NCBI GenBank assembly: GCA_029706075.1
Contig: JAINUG010000007.1
Location: forward strand, 4,243,001 to 4,307,000
Direction of reading: 5' to 3'
DNA from: Aldrovandia affinis
Taxonomy: Eukaryota > Chordata > Actinopteri > Notacanthiformes > Halosauridae
Length of the DNA: 64,000 nucleotides
Shown here in pieces: positions 22,724 to 32,774 of this stretch; position 1 is the first letter of the stretch; every line of letters starts with the position of its first letter. The notes beneath the pieces were generated by a model, which searched no databases, was not told the origin of the DNA, and worked only from the letters and a program-made list of their open reading frames with translations. A program made the position numbers and the translations under genes.

Positions 22724-23386
22724 CGCTCGTTCTTGGAGTCACTTCCAGAAGGCAGGGCACTTGGCGGCCACCCTCAGATATTGGGGGATCGAGGCTGTGT
22801 TAATCTCACGCAGGGGTGGTGACATTGGTAAACTCTTATTACAGAGAGAACCTTTCTAGATAAACAAACTTGTTTGTCGCCATAAGGCTTTAATGAGGAT
22901 TTCTGTACGAAACCTTTTTTATAAGAGATAATCCATCCGTGTATGTATGCATGTACGTGTATGTATATGTATTTATATTGTGGTGCGGGACGGGGCGCGC
23001 CCCTGCTTCGCCCCACCTAACCAAGCCACTCACCACACTTGCCTTGCTCAGAGACCCTTGGATCAGGACCAAGGACAGTGCTGCCAGATAAAACCCAATC
23101 ACAGGACCCTGGAGAGCAGCAGAGTGAAGGAAAGCTCAATCCACTCACCTAACCAACTACACCTGCATTCACTAACTACTGCTATTACTTGTGGAATTTC
23201 TATTACTTTACCTGCCTATCCTAATATACACTGTTATTCACGTCTAATATTTGTATCTGTCATCTGTTATTTGTATTTGTACTGTCTACTCTTGCCCCAA
23301 TTTATATTGCATTTATTCACGTGATATCTATGACTAAATAGATATCCACCTCTTAACTATTTGTATGGGTGATGTTTCAAAACCGG

Positions 23387-23415
23387 GTCTGACGAAGACC
23401 CCACTGGGTCGAAAC
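23387..23415 (+). ncRNA. Hammerhead-ribozyme-like core motif
   Basis: On the plus strand CTGACGA (fits CUGANGA) is followed by a perfect 5-bp stem, GACCC-CACT-GGGTC, and then GAAAC. This is the order and spacing of hammerhead core box 1, stem II and box 2. The next bases, GTT, would fit a cleavage triplet with almost no stem III, a form known from Penelope-like retroelements, where dimers form stem III. I could not find a good stem I partner, and an alternative hairpin (GGGTCT/AGACCC) competes with the active fold. Activity is therefore unproven. The motif lies on the strand opposite the Penelope-like frame at 22.4 kb. Confidence 0.4.
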
Positions 23416-23499
23416 GTTGCTATCTAAGGAGTAAAAATACTTTGGGAGCATTAAAACAGTGTGCGGGCATTCCTCTCTTTTTCCTATTGAAGCCAATTT

Positions 23500-23584
23500 G
23501 ACATTACTTACACACTCTCATCCAGAGCAACTAACATTTCATACATACAATCCATTTATACGGCTGGATTTACTGAAGCAGTTC
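23500..23584 (-). repeat. SINE (antisense), 3' portion, split by LINE insertion
   Basis: Contains 'acactctcatccagagcaact' and 'ccatttatacggctggattt', the antisense of the fish SINE tail and body. The rest of this SINE resumes at 24838 after a CR1-type LINE, showing that the LINE inserted into it. Confidence 0.65.
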
Positions 23585-23619
23585 TGAATAGAATCCAGAA
23601 ATGGGCAGAAACCTGGCAA

Positions 23620-24721
23620 ATGAAATTTAATACAACTAAATGTAAAGTTCTACATGTGGGGAATAAAAACATAGGACAGGATTATTTTATGGGAGGTAGA
23701 AAACTAGAATGTGCACACGTAGAAAAAGACCTAGGAGTACTAGTTCATCAAAGCTTGTCAGGGACTGGTCAATGTGCGGTAGCAGTTAAAAAAGCCAACA
23801 GGATGCTGGGATACATAGCCAAGAGTATTGAGTACAAATCGAAGGAGATCATACGCACCTATACAATGCCCTTGTTAGGCCACACTTGGAATATTGTGTG
23901 CAGTTCTGGGGACTGCACTACAAAAAAAAGATATAGATGCGCTGGAAAAGGTCAAAGACGGGCAACCAGACTGATTCCAGGCATAAAAGACAAGTGTTAT
24001 GAGGAAAGGCTAGAGATGCTTGGACTGTTCAAGCTTAGTAAAAGGAGACTTAGGGGAGATTTGATTGAGGCTTTTAAATTTATTAAAGGAATTAACAAAG
24101 TGAATTACAGGAAATTATTCAAGTTGAGTTCGGTTACGGGCTGGCGGATGGCCCAGCGGTCTAGTGCACCGTGCTTTGGAGCGGTGTGCGCTGCCCGTCA
24201 GAGACGCGGATCGAAACCCGCGTTTCTACCAGACCGGCCCTGGTCGTCAGCCCGATCGGAGGCGGCATTTGGCTGTCCGCCTCCGGGGGGAGGGGAGGAG
24301 AGCCGGCACGAGTCCGCCGAGGAGAAGGTTAATGGAGTCCGTGGAAGATCTCCGTCTCGAAAGAAGGCGGGGAAATAGGTCCAGGAATACGAATCTCGTT
24401 CCCGGAGGACGGGCGGCGGACTCGTGAGGGTGGGGAATTGAAAATAAAATAGAGGGTATAATTGGCTACTAAATTGGGAGAAAAACAGGGGAAAAAAATC
24501 TGAAATAAATGTAAAAAAAAAAAAAAAAAGTTGAGTTCGGTTAGCAGAACGAGGGGGCATAAATGGAAACTGACAAAGGGTAAATTTCACACGGACACTA
24601 GGAAATATTTTTTTCACAGAGAGTGATCAATGCGTGGAATAGCTTGCCTGGACATGTAGTGGAGGCTGAGACACTAGGGGTATTCAAGGCCAGGCTTGAT
24701 CCAGTGTTAGACACTCTAGCC
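23620..24721 (+). pseudogene. CR1-like reverse transcriptase, C-terminal fragment
   Basis: The plus-strand translation reads FNTTKCKVLHVGNKN, then EKDLGVLVHQSLSG, VKKANRMLGYIAKS, RRATRLIPGIKDKCYEERL and LSKRRLRGDLIEAFKFIKG. This is the characteristic region C-terminal to the catalytic palm in CR1/L2 LINE polymerases. After the SINE insert the sequence resumes with [19 protein letters not shown], the conserved C-terminal block, then shows a frameshift before 'LDPVLDT'-like codons. The catalytic YADD region, the endonuclease and ORF1 are all missing, so the copy is dead on arrival. The frame break near 23885-23940 is visible as a mismatch to the expected order of conserved blocks. Confidence 0.85.
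24137..24527 (+). repeat. Full-length tRNA-derived SINE with 16-bp TSD
   Basis: The head contains an A-box-like TGGCCCAGCGG and a B-box-like GGATCGAAACC, as in a tRNA-derived pol III promoter. The tail has 'aatagagggtataattggct', 'aaattgggagaaa' and poly-A. Perfect flanking repeats AAGTTGAGTTCGGTTA (24121-24136 and 24528-24543) define the insertion within the LINE. Antisense relatives with the same tail lie at 15.4-16.1 and 43.8-44.1 kb. The intact TSD and long A-tail suggest it is the youngest of these. Confidence 0.88.
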
Positions 24722-24837
24722 TTTGGGTAAACTAAGCATTGTGAGCAGATTAGTGGTAGGAATGGACGAGCAGTGTTGGGCTGAATGGCCTGTTCTCGTC
24801 TTCCCCTTATTTTATGTTATATGTTATGTTATGTTAG

Positions 24838-24955
24838 GTTAGGCACCTTGCTTAAGGGAACAACAGCAGTGCCCCAGCTGGGAATCGAACCTGCAACATT
24901 TGAGTTACAAACCCACTTCCCTAACCACTCTCTTACCTGCCCTCGAGTGGTCATT
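24838..24955 (-). repeat. SINE (antisense), 5' portion, split by LINE insertion
   Basis: On the minus strand the block holds an A-box-like GAGAGTGGTTAGGGAA and a clean B-box GGTTCGATTCC, followed by 'gctgttgttccctta'. It completes the SINE begun at 23500-23584. Confidence 0.7.
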
Positions 24956-25262
24956 AGGCTGCGTGGTGTTTTTCTGAAGGGGATCTCAGCACGGCAATGT
25001 CATTAATGATGGCAGGAGTGGGCGTTCACTCTTCAGCGGTACAGCAACCTTGAATTAAGTGATAGGCCAACACATCAATCAAACCATCAATCGATCAAAC
25101 TTACATCAAACAACGATCAAAGTTTGTTACTGCACATTTTAGAATTTTAATTGTCACAAAGCGCTGGACAGAGGAAAGTAAAAAAAAAGAACACTGAGCC
25201 AATTAGGAGGAGAATGGAATATTAAATTCTCAGGAAACATCAGGAAAAACAAATAAATATAC

Positions 25263-25990
25263 TGTGAGGGCTGGTAGGGGTGAGGCCCAAACGCGACCAA
25301 TGGAGAATAATAAGAATGTCACTAAAACACAATAGGGAGCGAGGGGCGTTAACCCACGAGAATAACTACAGAAAAGAAAGCAAAACTCCCAGCGTAATGC
25401 GAAATAATAACAACCCTAAAAGGGTGAAATAGCGGTCCGCGAACGGAACCGAACGATAGTAAAAACAGAAATATCTGACGTGTAGCCAAACACCACACGC
25501 GGAGGAAAACAAGGAAATAAACTAACTTTTCGCAACATAAGCAAAAAGAAACCAAAGCTGGAATAGAACCAGACGCCTAAGACGAAGCTTAGGAAAACGA
25601 AACAACGAAAGGTGCCCTGGGTCTGTCGGAAAAATAACTCCGAAAACACAGACCAAACAAAAACTAGACTTCCGTAGAAGTGGAGGGAAAGCTAATGAAA
25701 ATGCGTATTTCTAAATACGATTTTCTAAATAAGAATTTCTAAATACGTTTCTCTAAATAAGTTTTCTGAGATAAGTTTTCCTACATGATAAATCGAAGAA
25801 CGATACCGTGCGGCTTCAACGCCAAATGAAATAGACACTGAAGCACGGATTAGTGAAAACAGCGAGCTTAAGAAGGCAGTGAACACCTGAAAACAATCCG
25901 CTGATTAGGTAAGGAAATCAGCAGGAACGTACTAACAAGGATAGAAAGAGTACGCCCACACAGGGCTAAACAGGCACTCAAACCATGACA
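25263..25990 (-). repeat. Gypsy 3' LTR (element orientation)
   Basis: 728 bp, TG...CA ends on both strands. It differs from the other LTR at seven sites, six of them pure length changes. An AT-rich array of TTTCTAAATA-like words lies at about 25703-25790. The adjacent internal bases 25991-26001 (ggacccccact on plus) are purine-rich on the element strand and fit a polypurine tract. Confidence 0.95.
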
Positions 25991-26030
25991 GGACCCCCAC
26001 TAAGGAGCGGCCCCAGACGGTCTTTCTGCC

Positions 26031-29000
26031 TCACGCCTGTGAAAGTCCCCGGATTAATTCAGGATCGCAAATGTTCCTAGCGGGGACCCACGAGCGCTCC
26101 TCAGGCCCATAGCCCTCCCAATCGATGAGAAATTGTCTACCCCTACCCACCCGTCTTTCAGCCAGAATCTGGCGAACAGTATACACTGGTCCCCCACCGA
26201 CGAACCGAGGGGGCGGCGGGCATCAGCGGGAGCCAAAGCGCTAATAAGAAGTGGTTTGATACGGGAGATGTGGAAGGTAGGGTGAATTCTCATAGCTGGC
26301 GGCAATTGCAACCGCACCGTGGCGGGGTTAATTTTGCGGGTGATCTTAAACGGACCGACGAAGCGGGGTGCCAGTTTTCGAGATTCAACTCGCAAAGGCA
26401 GATCCCGAGTGGACAGCCATACCCGCTGTCCTACCCGGTAGGATGGCGTGGCCCGACGGTGCCTGTCAGCCAGTCTCTTCTGGGTCGAGGACGCCCGCAG
26501 TAATGCTGACCGGACTCGCTTCCAAGTAGACCGACACCTCTGAATAAACCGGCCCGCAGAAGGAACACTAATATTCTCCTCTAGGTCAGGGAAGAGTGGA
26601 GGCTGATACCCCACTTGAGCCTCGAATGGCGAAAGGCCTGTGGAGGCGTTGCGCAAGGTGTTATGGGCATACTCGGCCCAGGGGAGGTACTGACTCCATG
26701 AAGTGGGGTTAGCACTGGCCAGGCAGCGGAGAGTGTTCTCCAGCGTCTGGTTAGTGCGCTCTGTCTGTCCGTTAGTTTCCGGGTGGAAGCCCGAGGAGAG
26801 ACTGACAGAGGCCCCAAGCTGGGAACAAAATGATCTCCAGAAGCGGGCGATAAACTGAGGACCTCGATCCGATACCACGTCCATGGGTAAACCATGCAGT
26901 CGGAAAACGTGGTTTATGATAAGGCGTGCCGTCTCCGGCGCCGAGGGCAGTTTAGGCAGGGGGATAAAATGGCCTGCCTTAGAAAAGCGGTCAACGACAA
27001 CTAAAATGGCCGTATTGCCTTCTGAAGGAGGCAGCCCGGTGATGAAGTCCAATGCAATGTGACTCCAAGGCCGACTGGGAATGGGGAGAGGACGTAAGAG
27101 TCCCGAAGGAGGAAGGTGGGAACCCTTACTCCGAGCACAAACCGGGCAAGCGGCAACAAACTCCCGAACATCGCTCTCTATCCCAGGCCACCAAAAGCGC
27201 CTCGCCAAGAAGTCTTTAGTCCTGTGGACCCCTGGATGACCCGTGAGACGCGAAGCATGTCCCCACTGGAGGACCTGTGATCTAACTCTTGCCGGAACAA
27301 AAGACGACCAGGAGAACCACCCCCGGATCCGGCTCCAATCGTTGGGCCTTACGCACAACACCCTCAATCTGCCACATGACAGGGGCCATGATCCGGCCTG
27401 CAGGAATGATGGGTTCCGGTGGGCGATCGTCGTCGGAACGATCGAAAATCCGAGAGAGGGCATCAGGCTTAACGTTCTTTGACCCAGGACGGTATGTTAA
27501 TAAAAAATAAAAGCGGGTGAAGAACAGAGCCCAACGGGCCTGCCGCGAATTGCGCCTTTTAGCCGTCTGGACGTACTGGAGATTCTTGTGATCAGTCCAG
27601 ATGGTGAAAGGGTGTTCGGCCCCCTCCAACCAATGACGCCATTCCTCTAACGCCAATTTAACCGCTAGGAGTTCCCGGTCTCCTATATCATAATTCCTCT
27701 CTGCCGGTGTCAGGGCCCGAGAGAAATAGGCACACGGATGGAGCTTCTGATCCTGGGGTGCGCGTTGAGACAAAATAGCCCCTACCCCCACCTCAGAAGC
27801 ATCAACCTCTACCACAAATGGGAGGGACGGGTTGGGAGTAACCAAGATGGGCTCGGAGCTAAACCGTCTCTTAAGTTCCGCAAATGCGGCCTCCGCTCGT
27901 GGATTCCACAGGAACCGCGAGGATGCAGTCTTTTTGGTCAATGCAGTGATAGGGGCTGCGAGCGCACTAAAATTGCGAATAAATCGCCGGTAAAAGTTTG
28001 CGAACCCTAAAAACCGCTGAATGTCCTTAATGGACCATGGGGTGGGCCAGTGCATAACCGCAGAGACCTTTTCTGGGTCCATTTGGACCCTCCCCTCAGC
28101 CACAATGAACCTAAAAATGATACTACGGGAGCATGAAAAACGCACTTCTCTGCCTTAACGAATAATTGCGCTCTGAGCAGAGCCTTTAAAACCTGCCGAG
28201 ACGTGTGTAACGTGCTCAGACAAGCTGTTAGAAAAAATAAGAATATCATCTAGATAGACAAAGACAAATCTCTCTAACATCTCTCTGAGCACGTCATTGA
28301 CGAACGCCTGAAACACAGAGGGAGCATTAGTGAGCCCAAATGGCATCACTAAGTACTCATAGTGCCCACTATGAGTATTAAAGGCTGTTTTCCATTCATC
28401 TCCCTTACGCATACGCACTAAATTATAGGCGTTACGAAGGTCGAGTTTGGAAAACACCTTCGCTCCCTGGAGGCGTTCAAATGCAGAGTTCATAAGAGGT
28501 AGAGGGTAGCGGTTTTTAACAGTGATGGTATTAAGACCTCTATAATCAATGCAGGGCCTTAATCCCCCATCCTTCTTTGGACAAAGAAAAACCCGCACCA
28601 GCCGGGAAGTCGAGGGCCTAATGAGCCCGTTAGCCAATGCCTCCTCAATATACTCCTTCATGGCGGCGCTCTCGGGGGCCAATAGGGAGTAGAGAACCCC
28701 TAGGTGGGATAGTGCCCGGGTACAGGTCGATTGCACAATCATAGGAACGATGGGGCGGCAAGGTAATGGCCCGCTGCTTGCTAAAAACTTCGGCTAAGTC
28801 AGCGTATTTGGCCGGCACGTTAGTGGGTAAGGGAAATCAGGTGCCCTTACTAAACCCGCAGCTGCATTTATGGAGAACTCGTCACCAAAGTCCTCTGGCT
28901 CGAAAACCCCTCTATGGAGGTCTCATCCCAGAGGTTGTCCCCATCAGCCACAGAGTCCCAGGATAAACTCTCCTGTCCTCTCCATGATCCTCCTAAATCC

Positions 29001-29430
29001 GTAGGATATTCCACCTCACCCTCATCGCTGTCAGATTCGGTCTCTGTGCTACACCCCCTACTACCTGTAAAGGGTGGTGATGTCAATCGACAATGTGAGG
29101 AACACTGAGGACCCCCACCGCAGAATGGTGTTATGACCATTACCCCAATTAACCTGCGGCGTGTGTCGGACTAACCATGAATGGCCTAAAAGCGAGAGGG
29201 AAGGCAGGGAGTCTACTAAAAAGAACCTAATGCGTTCCCAGTGCCCCTGGTGAGACACCCGCATATCTATTTGACCAGTGGTCTCTTTAACCACTCCTGT
29301 ACCTAATGGACGGCCATCGAGGCCCGTAATAAAACGGGAGGCAGGATAATGAGTGAACGGGTAAACTCATTCTCCTAGCCCACTGAGCGTCCATGAAACA
29401 CTCTACAGCTCCGGAGTCAAGGAATCGTCC
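26031..29430 (-). pseudogene. Gypsy pol (PR-RT-RH-IN-chromodomain), frame-broken
   Basis: Minus strand. The aspartic protease has DSGA at 29407-29418, with a downstream FLVDSLPSLSLLGHSWL block. Reverse transcriptase (28155-28742) includes [44 protein letters not shown] and the catalytic YLDD at 28245-28256. RNase H (27.5-28.1 kb) shows [21 protein letters not shown] and TDHKNLQY. Integrase (26.2-27.3 kb) has an HHCC finger (HPGVHRTKD...CPVCA) and D, D-35-E at about 27048, 26868 and 26760. A chromodomain-like tail ([18 protein letters not shown]) ends at a stop at 26031-26033 in a shifted frame. Breaks lie near 26190, 27310, 28100-28200 and around the PR-RT junction. All catalytic residues examined are present, but not in one reading frame. 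Confidence 0.93.
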
Positions 29431-29554
29431 ACTGTAATGGAGTGCTGGCCCCATAATAAACTGACGGGTAAGAGGGTTCGGAAGCCTGTGGTGGTAGGTC
29501 TCGCTAGTGGCTTCCGTCCAACTAGCGAGACGTGCGGTTTCCCGACAACTTTGG

Positions 29555-30508
29555 GCAGTTGTCCCTACTGTGCCCCCAGCGCTTACAGTAGCAACAGCTT
29601 TGTCACGGGCCGTGCCCGCGAAGACTCACGCAGTGTCGAGCTGTCCACCTGCATGGGTTCCTCTCTATGAACGAACGAGCGGGTGGAGGGGGTCGGAACG
29701 TAAAAATGCTGTGACCGATCCTTCCTCTGACCTCGCTCTCTCTCCCTCTCTCTCTGATACGGTTGTCTATACGGATAGCAGTGGAAACCAGAGCATCAAA
29801 GAGGTAGGAGGTTCGAGCACAGACAGGGCGTCTTTAACCGGGTCAGACAGTGCGTTGAGGAACAGTGTGGACAAAGGACCCTCTGGCCACCCTGTCTCCC
29901 CTGCCAGTGATCGAAATGTTATTGAGAACCCGGCCACTGTATCAGTACCCTGGCGAGACGGGTTAGCCTCATGGCTGCCTCCTGACCGAGATATCATGGT
30001 CAAACACCAATGCCATCTCTTTCATTAGTTGATCCGCATTATTCATCAGGGCGGAATTAGACCTAATCAGAGGGTCGGCCCAAGCGAGAGCAGTCCCAGT
30101 TAGCAGAGAGAGAATAAATGCCACCCGGGAATCATGTGTGGAAAAGCGTGAGGGCTGTGCCTTAAAAAAAATTAAACACTGGGAGAGGAACCCCCTACAC
30201 TTTCCAGACTCCCCATCATACCTGAGGGGCAATTGGAGCTGGGCTCCTTAATGGTGAGAGGATCAAGTTGAGGAGGAGGATTCATAAGGACTGGTGATTG
30301 TGCACTTAACGTCATACGACGGAGATTGTCTGCTAATTCACGCAGACCCTCACCCTGGCTACGCAACTGAGCAACCATTTCCCCCTGTTGCTCTAAAACA
30401 GCCTGTTGTTGAATCTGGGGCGTGAATGCCCTCCGCATTAGAAGTTAAGGCTGCCTGCTGTGTAGCCAATACCAGGTCTAAAACCTGGGTGGTCGCTGGT
30501 GCCTGCAT
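29555..30508 (-). pseudogene. Gypsy gag, frame-broken
   Basis: A start codon at 30508 (minus) opens a frame beginning MQAPATTQVLDLVLATQ. The frame breaks at a G-run near 30430 and again near 30230. The capsid-like block RYDGESGKCRGFLSQC with HDSRVAFILSLLTGTALAWA follows at 29969-30232. A further piece, AGETGWPEGPLSTLFLNALSD, is at 29.8-29.9 kb. A clean CX2CX4HX4C zinc knuckle (CCYCKRWGHSRDNC) is encoded at 29555-29596. Gag packages RNA into the intracellular particle. The conserved blocks survive, and the breaks look like small indels, several in homopolymers. Confidence 0.85.
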
Positions 30509-30524
30509 ATTGGCTTCAGTGTAC

Positions 30525-31258
30525 TGTGAGGGCTGGTAGGGGGTGAGGCCCAAACGCGACCAATGGAGAATAATAAGAATGTCACTAAAACACAATAGGG
30601 AGCGAGGGCGTTAACCCACGAGAATAACTACAGAAAAGAAAGCAAAACTCCCAGCGTAATGCGAAATAATAACAACCCCTAAAAGGGTGAAATAAAAGCG
30701 GTCCGCGAACGGAACCGAACGATAGTAAAAACAGAAATATCTGACGTGTAGCCAAACACCACACGCGGAGGAAAACAAGGAAATAAACTAACTTTTCGCA
30801 ACATAAGCAAAAAGAAACCAAAGCTGGAATAGAACCAGACGCCTAAGACGAAGCTTAGGAAAACGAAACAACGAAAGGTGCCCTGGGTCTGTCGGAAAAA
30901 TAACTCGAAAACACAGACCAAACAAAAACTAGACTTCCGTAGAAGTGGAGGGAAAGCTAATGAAAATGCGTATTTCTAAATACGATTTTCTAAATAAGAA
31001 TTTCTAAATACGTTTCTCTAAATAAGTTTTCTGAGATAAGTTTTCCTACATGATAAATCGAAGAACGATACCGTACCGGCTTCAACGCCAAATGAAATAG
31101 ACACTGAAGCACGGATTAGTGAAAACAGCGAGCTTAAGAAGGCAGTGAACACCTGAAAACAATCCGCTGATTAGGTAAGGAAATCAGCAGGAACGTACTA
31201 ACAAGGATAGAAAAAGAGTACGCCCACACAGGGCTAAACAGGCACTCAAACCATGACA
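30525..31258 (-). repeat. Gypsy 5' LTR (element orientation)
   Basis: 734 bp, nearly identical to 25263-25990. Promoter and polyadenylation signals were not resolved. The expected tRNA primer site would begin at 30524 and run leftwards; I did not recognise a standard tRNA 3'-end match there. Confidence 0.95.
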
Positions 31259-31262
31259 TATA

Positions 31263-32772
31263 CACTGCTCAAAGAAATTAAGGGAACACTTAAATCACAC
31301 ATCGCGGATCTCGATGAACGAAATATTCAAGTTGAAAATCATTATTGATTACATTGTGTACTTCGTCGAGAACAAAATGACGTAAGAACGGTCAATGGAA
31401 ACCAAAATCATTAACCCATTGAGGGCTGGATTCAAAATCACACCGAAAATCAAAGTGAAAAATGTAGATCACAGGCTGATCCAACTTGTGTGAATTTCAT
31501 CACGACAACTTATAATGTGGCTCAGTAGTGTGTATGGCCCCCACGTGCCTGTATGCACTCCCAACAATGTTTGGGCATGCTCCTGATGAGACGGCGGATG
31601 GTGTCCTGGGGGATCTCCTCCCAGACCTGGATCAGGGCATCAGTGAGCTCCTGGATAGTCTGTGACGCTACTTGGCGGCTGCAGATGCACCGATACATAA
31701 CGTCCCAGACGTGCTCAATTGGATTCAGGTCTGGGGAACGTGAGGGCCAGTCAATGGCATCAATGCCTTCGTCATCCAGGAACTGCCTACACACTCTGGT
31801 CACATGAGGCATTGTCCTGCGCCAGGAGGAACCCAGGGCCCACTGCACTAGCGTAAGATATGACAATGGGTCTGAGGATTTCATCCCGGTACCTTACAGC
31901 AGTCAGGGTGCCGTTGGCTAGCACGTGGAGGTTTGTGCGGCCCTCCAAGGATATGCCTCCCCAGACCATCACTGACCCACCACCAAACATGCTGGATGAT
32001 GTTGCAGGCAGCATAACGTTCGCCACGGCGTCTCCAGACTCTTTCACGTCTGTCACATGTGCTCAGTGTGAACCTGCTCTCATCTGTGAAGAGAATGGGG
32101 CTGGGCTGTGAGCACAGGTCCCACTACAGGACGTAGGGCCCTCATGCCACCCTCATGGAGTCTGTTTCTGACAGTTTGGTCAGAAACATGCACACAAGTA
32201 GCCCACTGGAGGTCATTTTGTAGGGCTCTGGCAGTGCTCCTCCTGTTCCTCCTCGCACAAAGGAGCAGATACCGGTCCTGCCGCTGGGTTGTTGCCCTTC
32301 TACGGCCCTGTCCAGCTCTCCTCGTGTAATGGCCCGTCTCCCGGTATCTCCTCCACGCTCTTGAGACTGTGCTGGGAGACACAGCAAACCTTCTTGCGAC
32401 GGCACGTATGGATGTGCCATCCTGGAGGAGCTGGACTACCTGTGCAACCTGAATGGGCTGCAGGTACCGCCTCATGCTACCAGTAGTGACAAGGGCACTA
32501 GCAAAATGCAAAACTAAAGAAAAATCAGTCAGGAAGGATAAGGAGAGAGAAATGGTCTGTGGCCACCACCTGCAAAACCATTTACTTTTTGGGGGTTGTC
32601 TTGCTGTTGCCTCTCCTGTCCACCTGTTGTCACTTTCATTTGCACCAAAGCAGGTGAAATTGATTCACAATCGTTTACGCTTCCTAACTGGACAGATCAA
32701 TATCCCAGAAGTTTAATTGACTTGGTGTTATACTGTGATGATTAAATGATCCCTTAATTTCTTTGAGCAGTG
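31263..32772 (-). mobile_element. Tc1-like DNA transposon
   Basis: The ends are CACTGCTCAAAGAAATTAAG and its inverted copy, flanked by TA at 31261-31262 and 32773-32774. The 1510-bp length fits Tc1-like elements. The transposase lies on the minus strand and is defective. The Gypsy element inserted at its left boundary: the Gypsy TATAC duplication contains this element's TA target and first base. Confidence 0.92.
31522..32475 (-). pseudogene. Tc1-like transposase, internally deleted and frameshifted
   Basis: The minus-strand start at 32475 gives [20 protein letters not shown], followed by a helix-turn-helix ([20 protein letters not shown]) and a second basic DNA-binding segment. PVLTAQ is joined almost directly to [13 protein letters not shown], whereas related transposases have about 20 or more residues between them, so a deletion is likely. 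The first catalytic Asp (FTDESRF), the second (LLAQDNA) and the third-residue region (SPDLNPIEHVWD) are all recognisable, but in three frames, with breaks near 32000 and 31830. The C-terminus (IQARGGHTHY) is intact. The enzyme would excise and reinsert its element at TA sites in the nucleus. This copy cannot encode it. Confidence 0.9.
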
Positions 32773-32774
32773 TA

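Larger units (their letters stand above)
23585..24837 (+). mobile_element. 5'-truncated CR1/L2-type LINE, interrupted by a SINE
   Basis: The element begins inside the reverse-transcriptase C-terminal region and runs to a 3' tail of TTATG-type repeats at about 24810-24835. It lies inside an older SINE (23500-23584 plus 24838-24955). A 391-bp SINE with 16-bp target duplications interrupts it at 24137-24527. There is no obvious target duplication for the LINE, as is usual for CR1-type insertions. Confidence 0.8.
25263..31258 (-). mobile_element. Ty3/Gypsy LTR retrotransposon (chromovirus type)
   Basis: A structurally complete 6.0-kb element on the minus strand, with two LTRs (728 and 734 bp) starting TGTGAGG and ending ATGACA on the plus strand. 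It is flanked by the 5-bp duplication TATAC at 25258-25262 and 31259-31263. The internal order on the minus strand is gag (capsid-like, CCHC knuckle), protease, reverse transcriptase, RNase H, integrase, chromodomain. Pol order RT-RH-IN with a C-terminal chromodomain places it in the chromovirus branch of Gypsy. Gag and pol are interrupted by several frame breaks, so no full protein is encoded as written. LTR near-identity indicates recent insertion or breaks introduced by sequencing indels. It sits exactly at the edge of a Tc1-like element. Confidence 0.95.

Noticed and set aside
23940-24420. Long plus-strand frame through 24378 read as one protein
   Set aside because: The second half is the translation of the inserted SINE and not LINE coding sequence.
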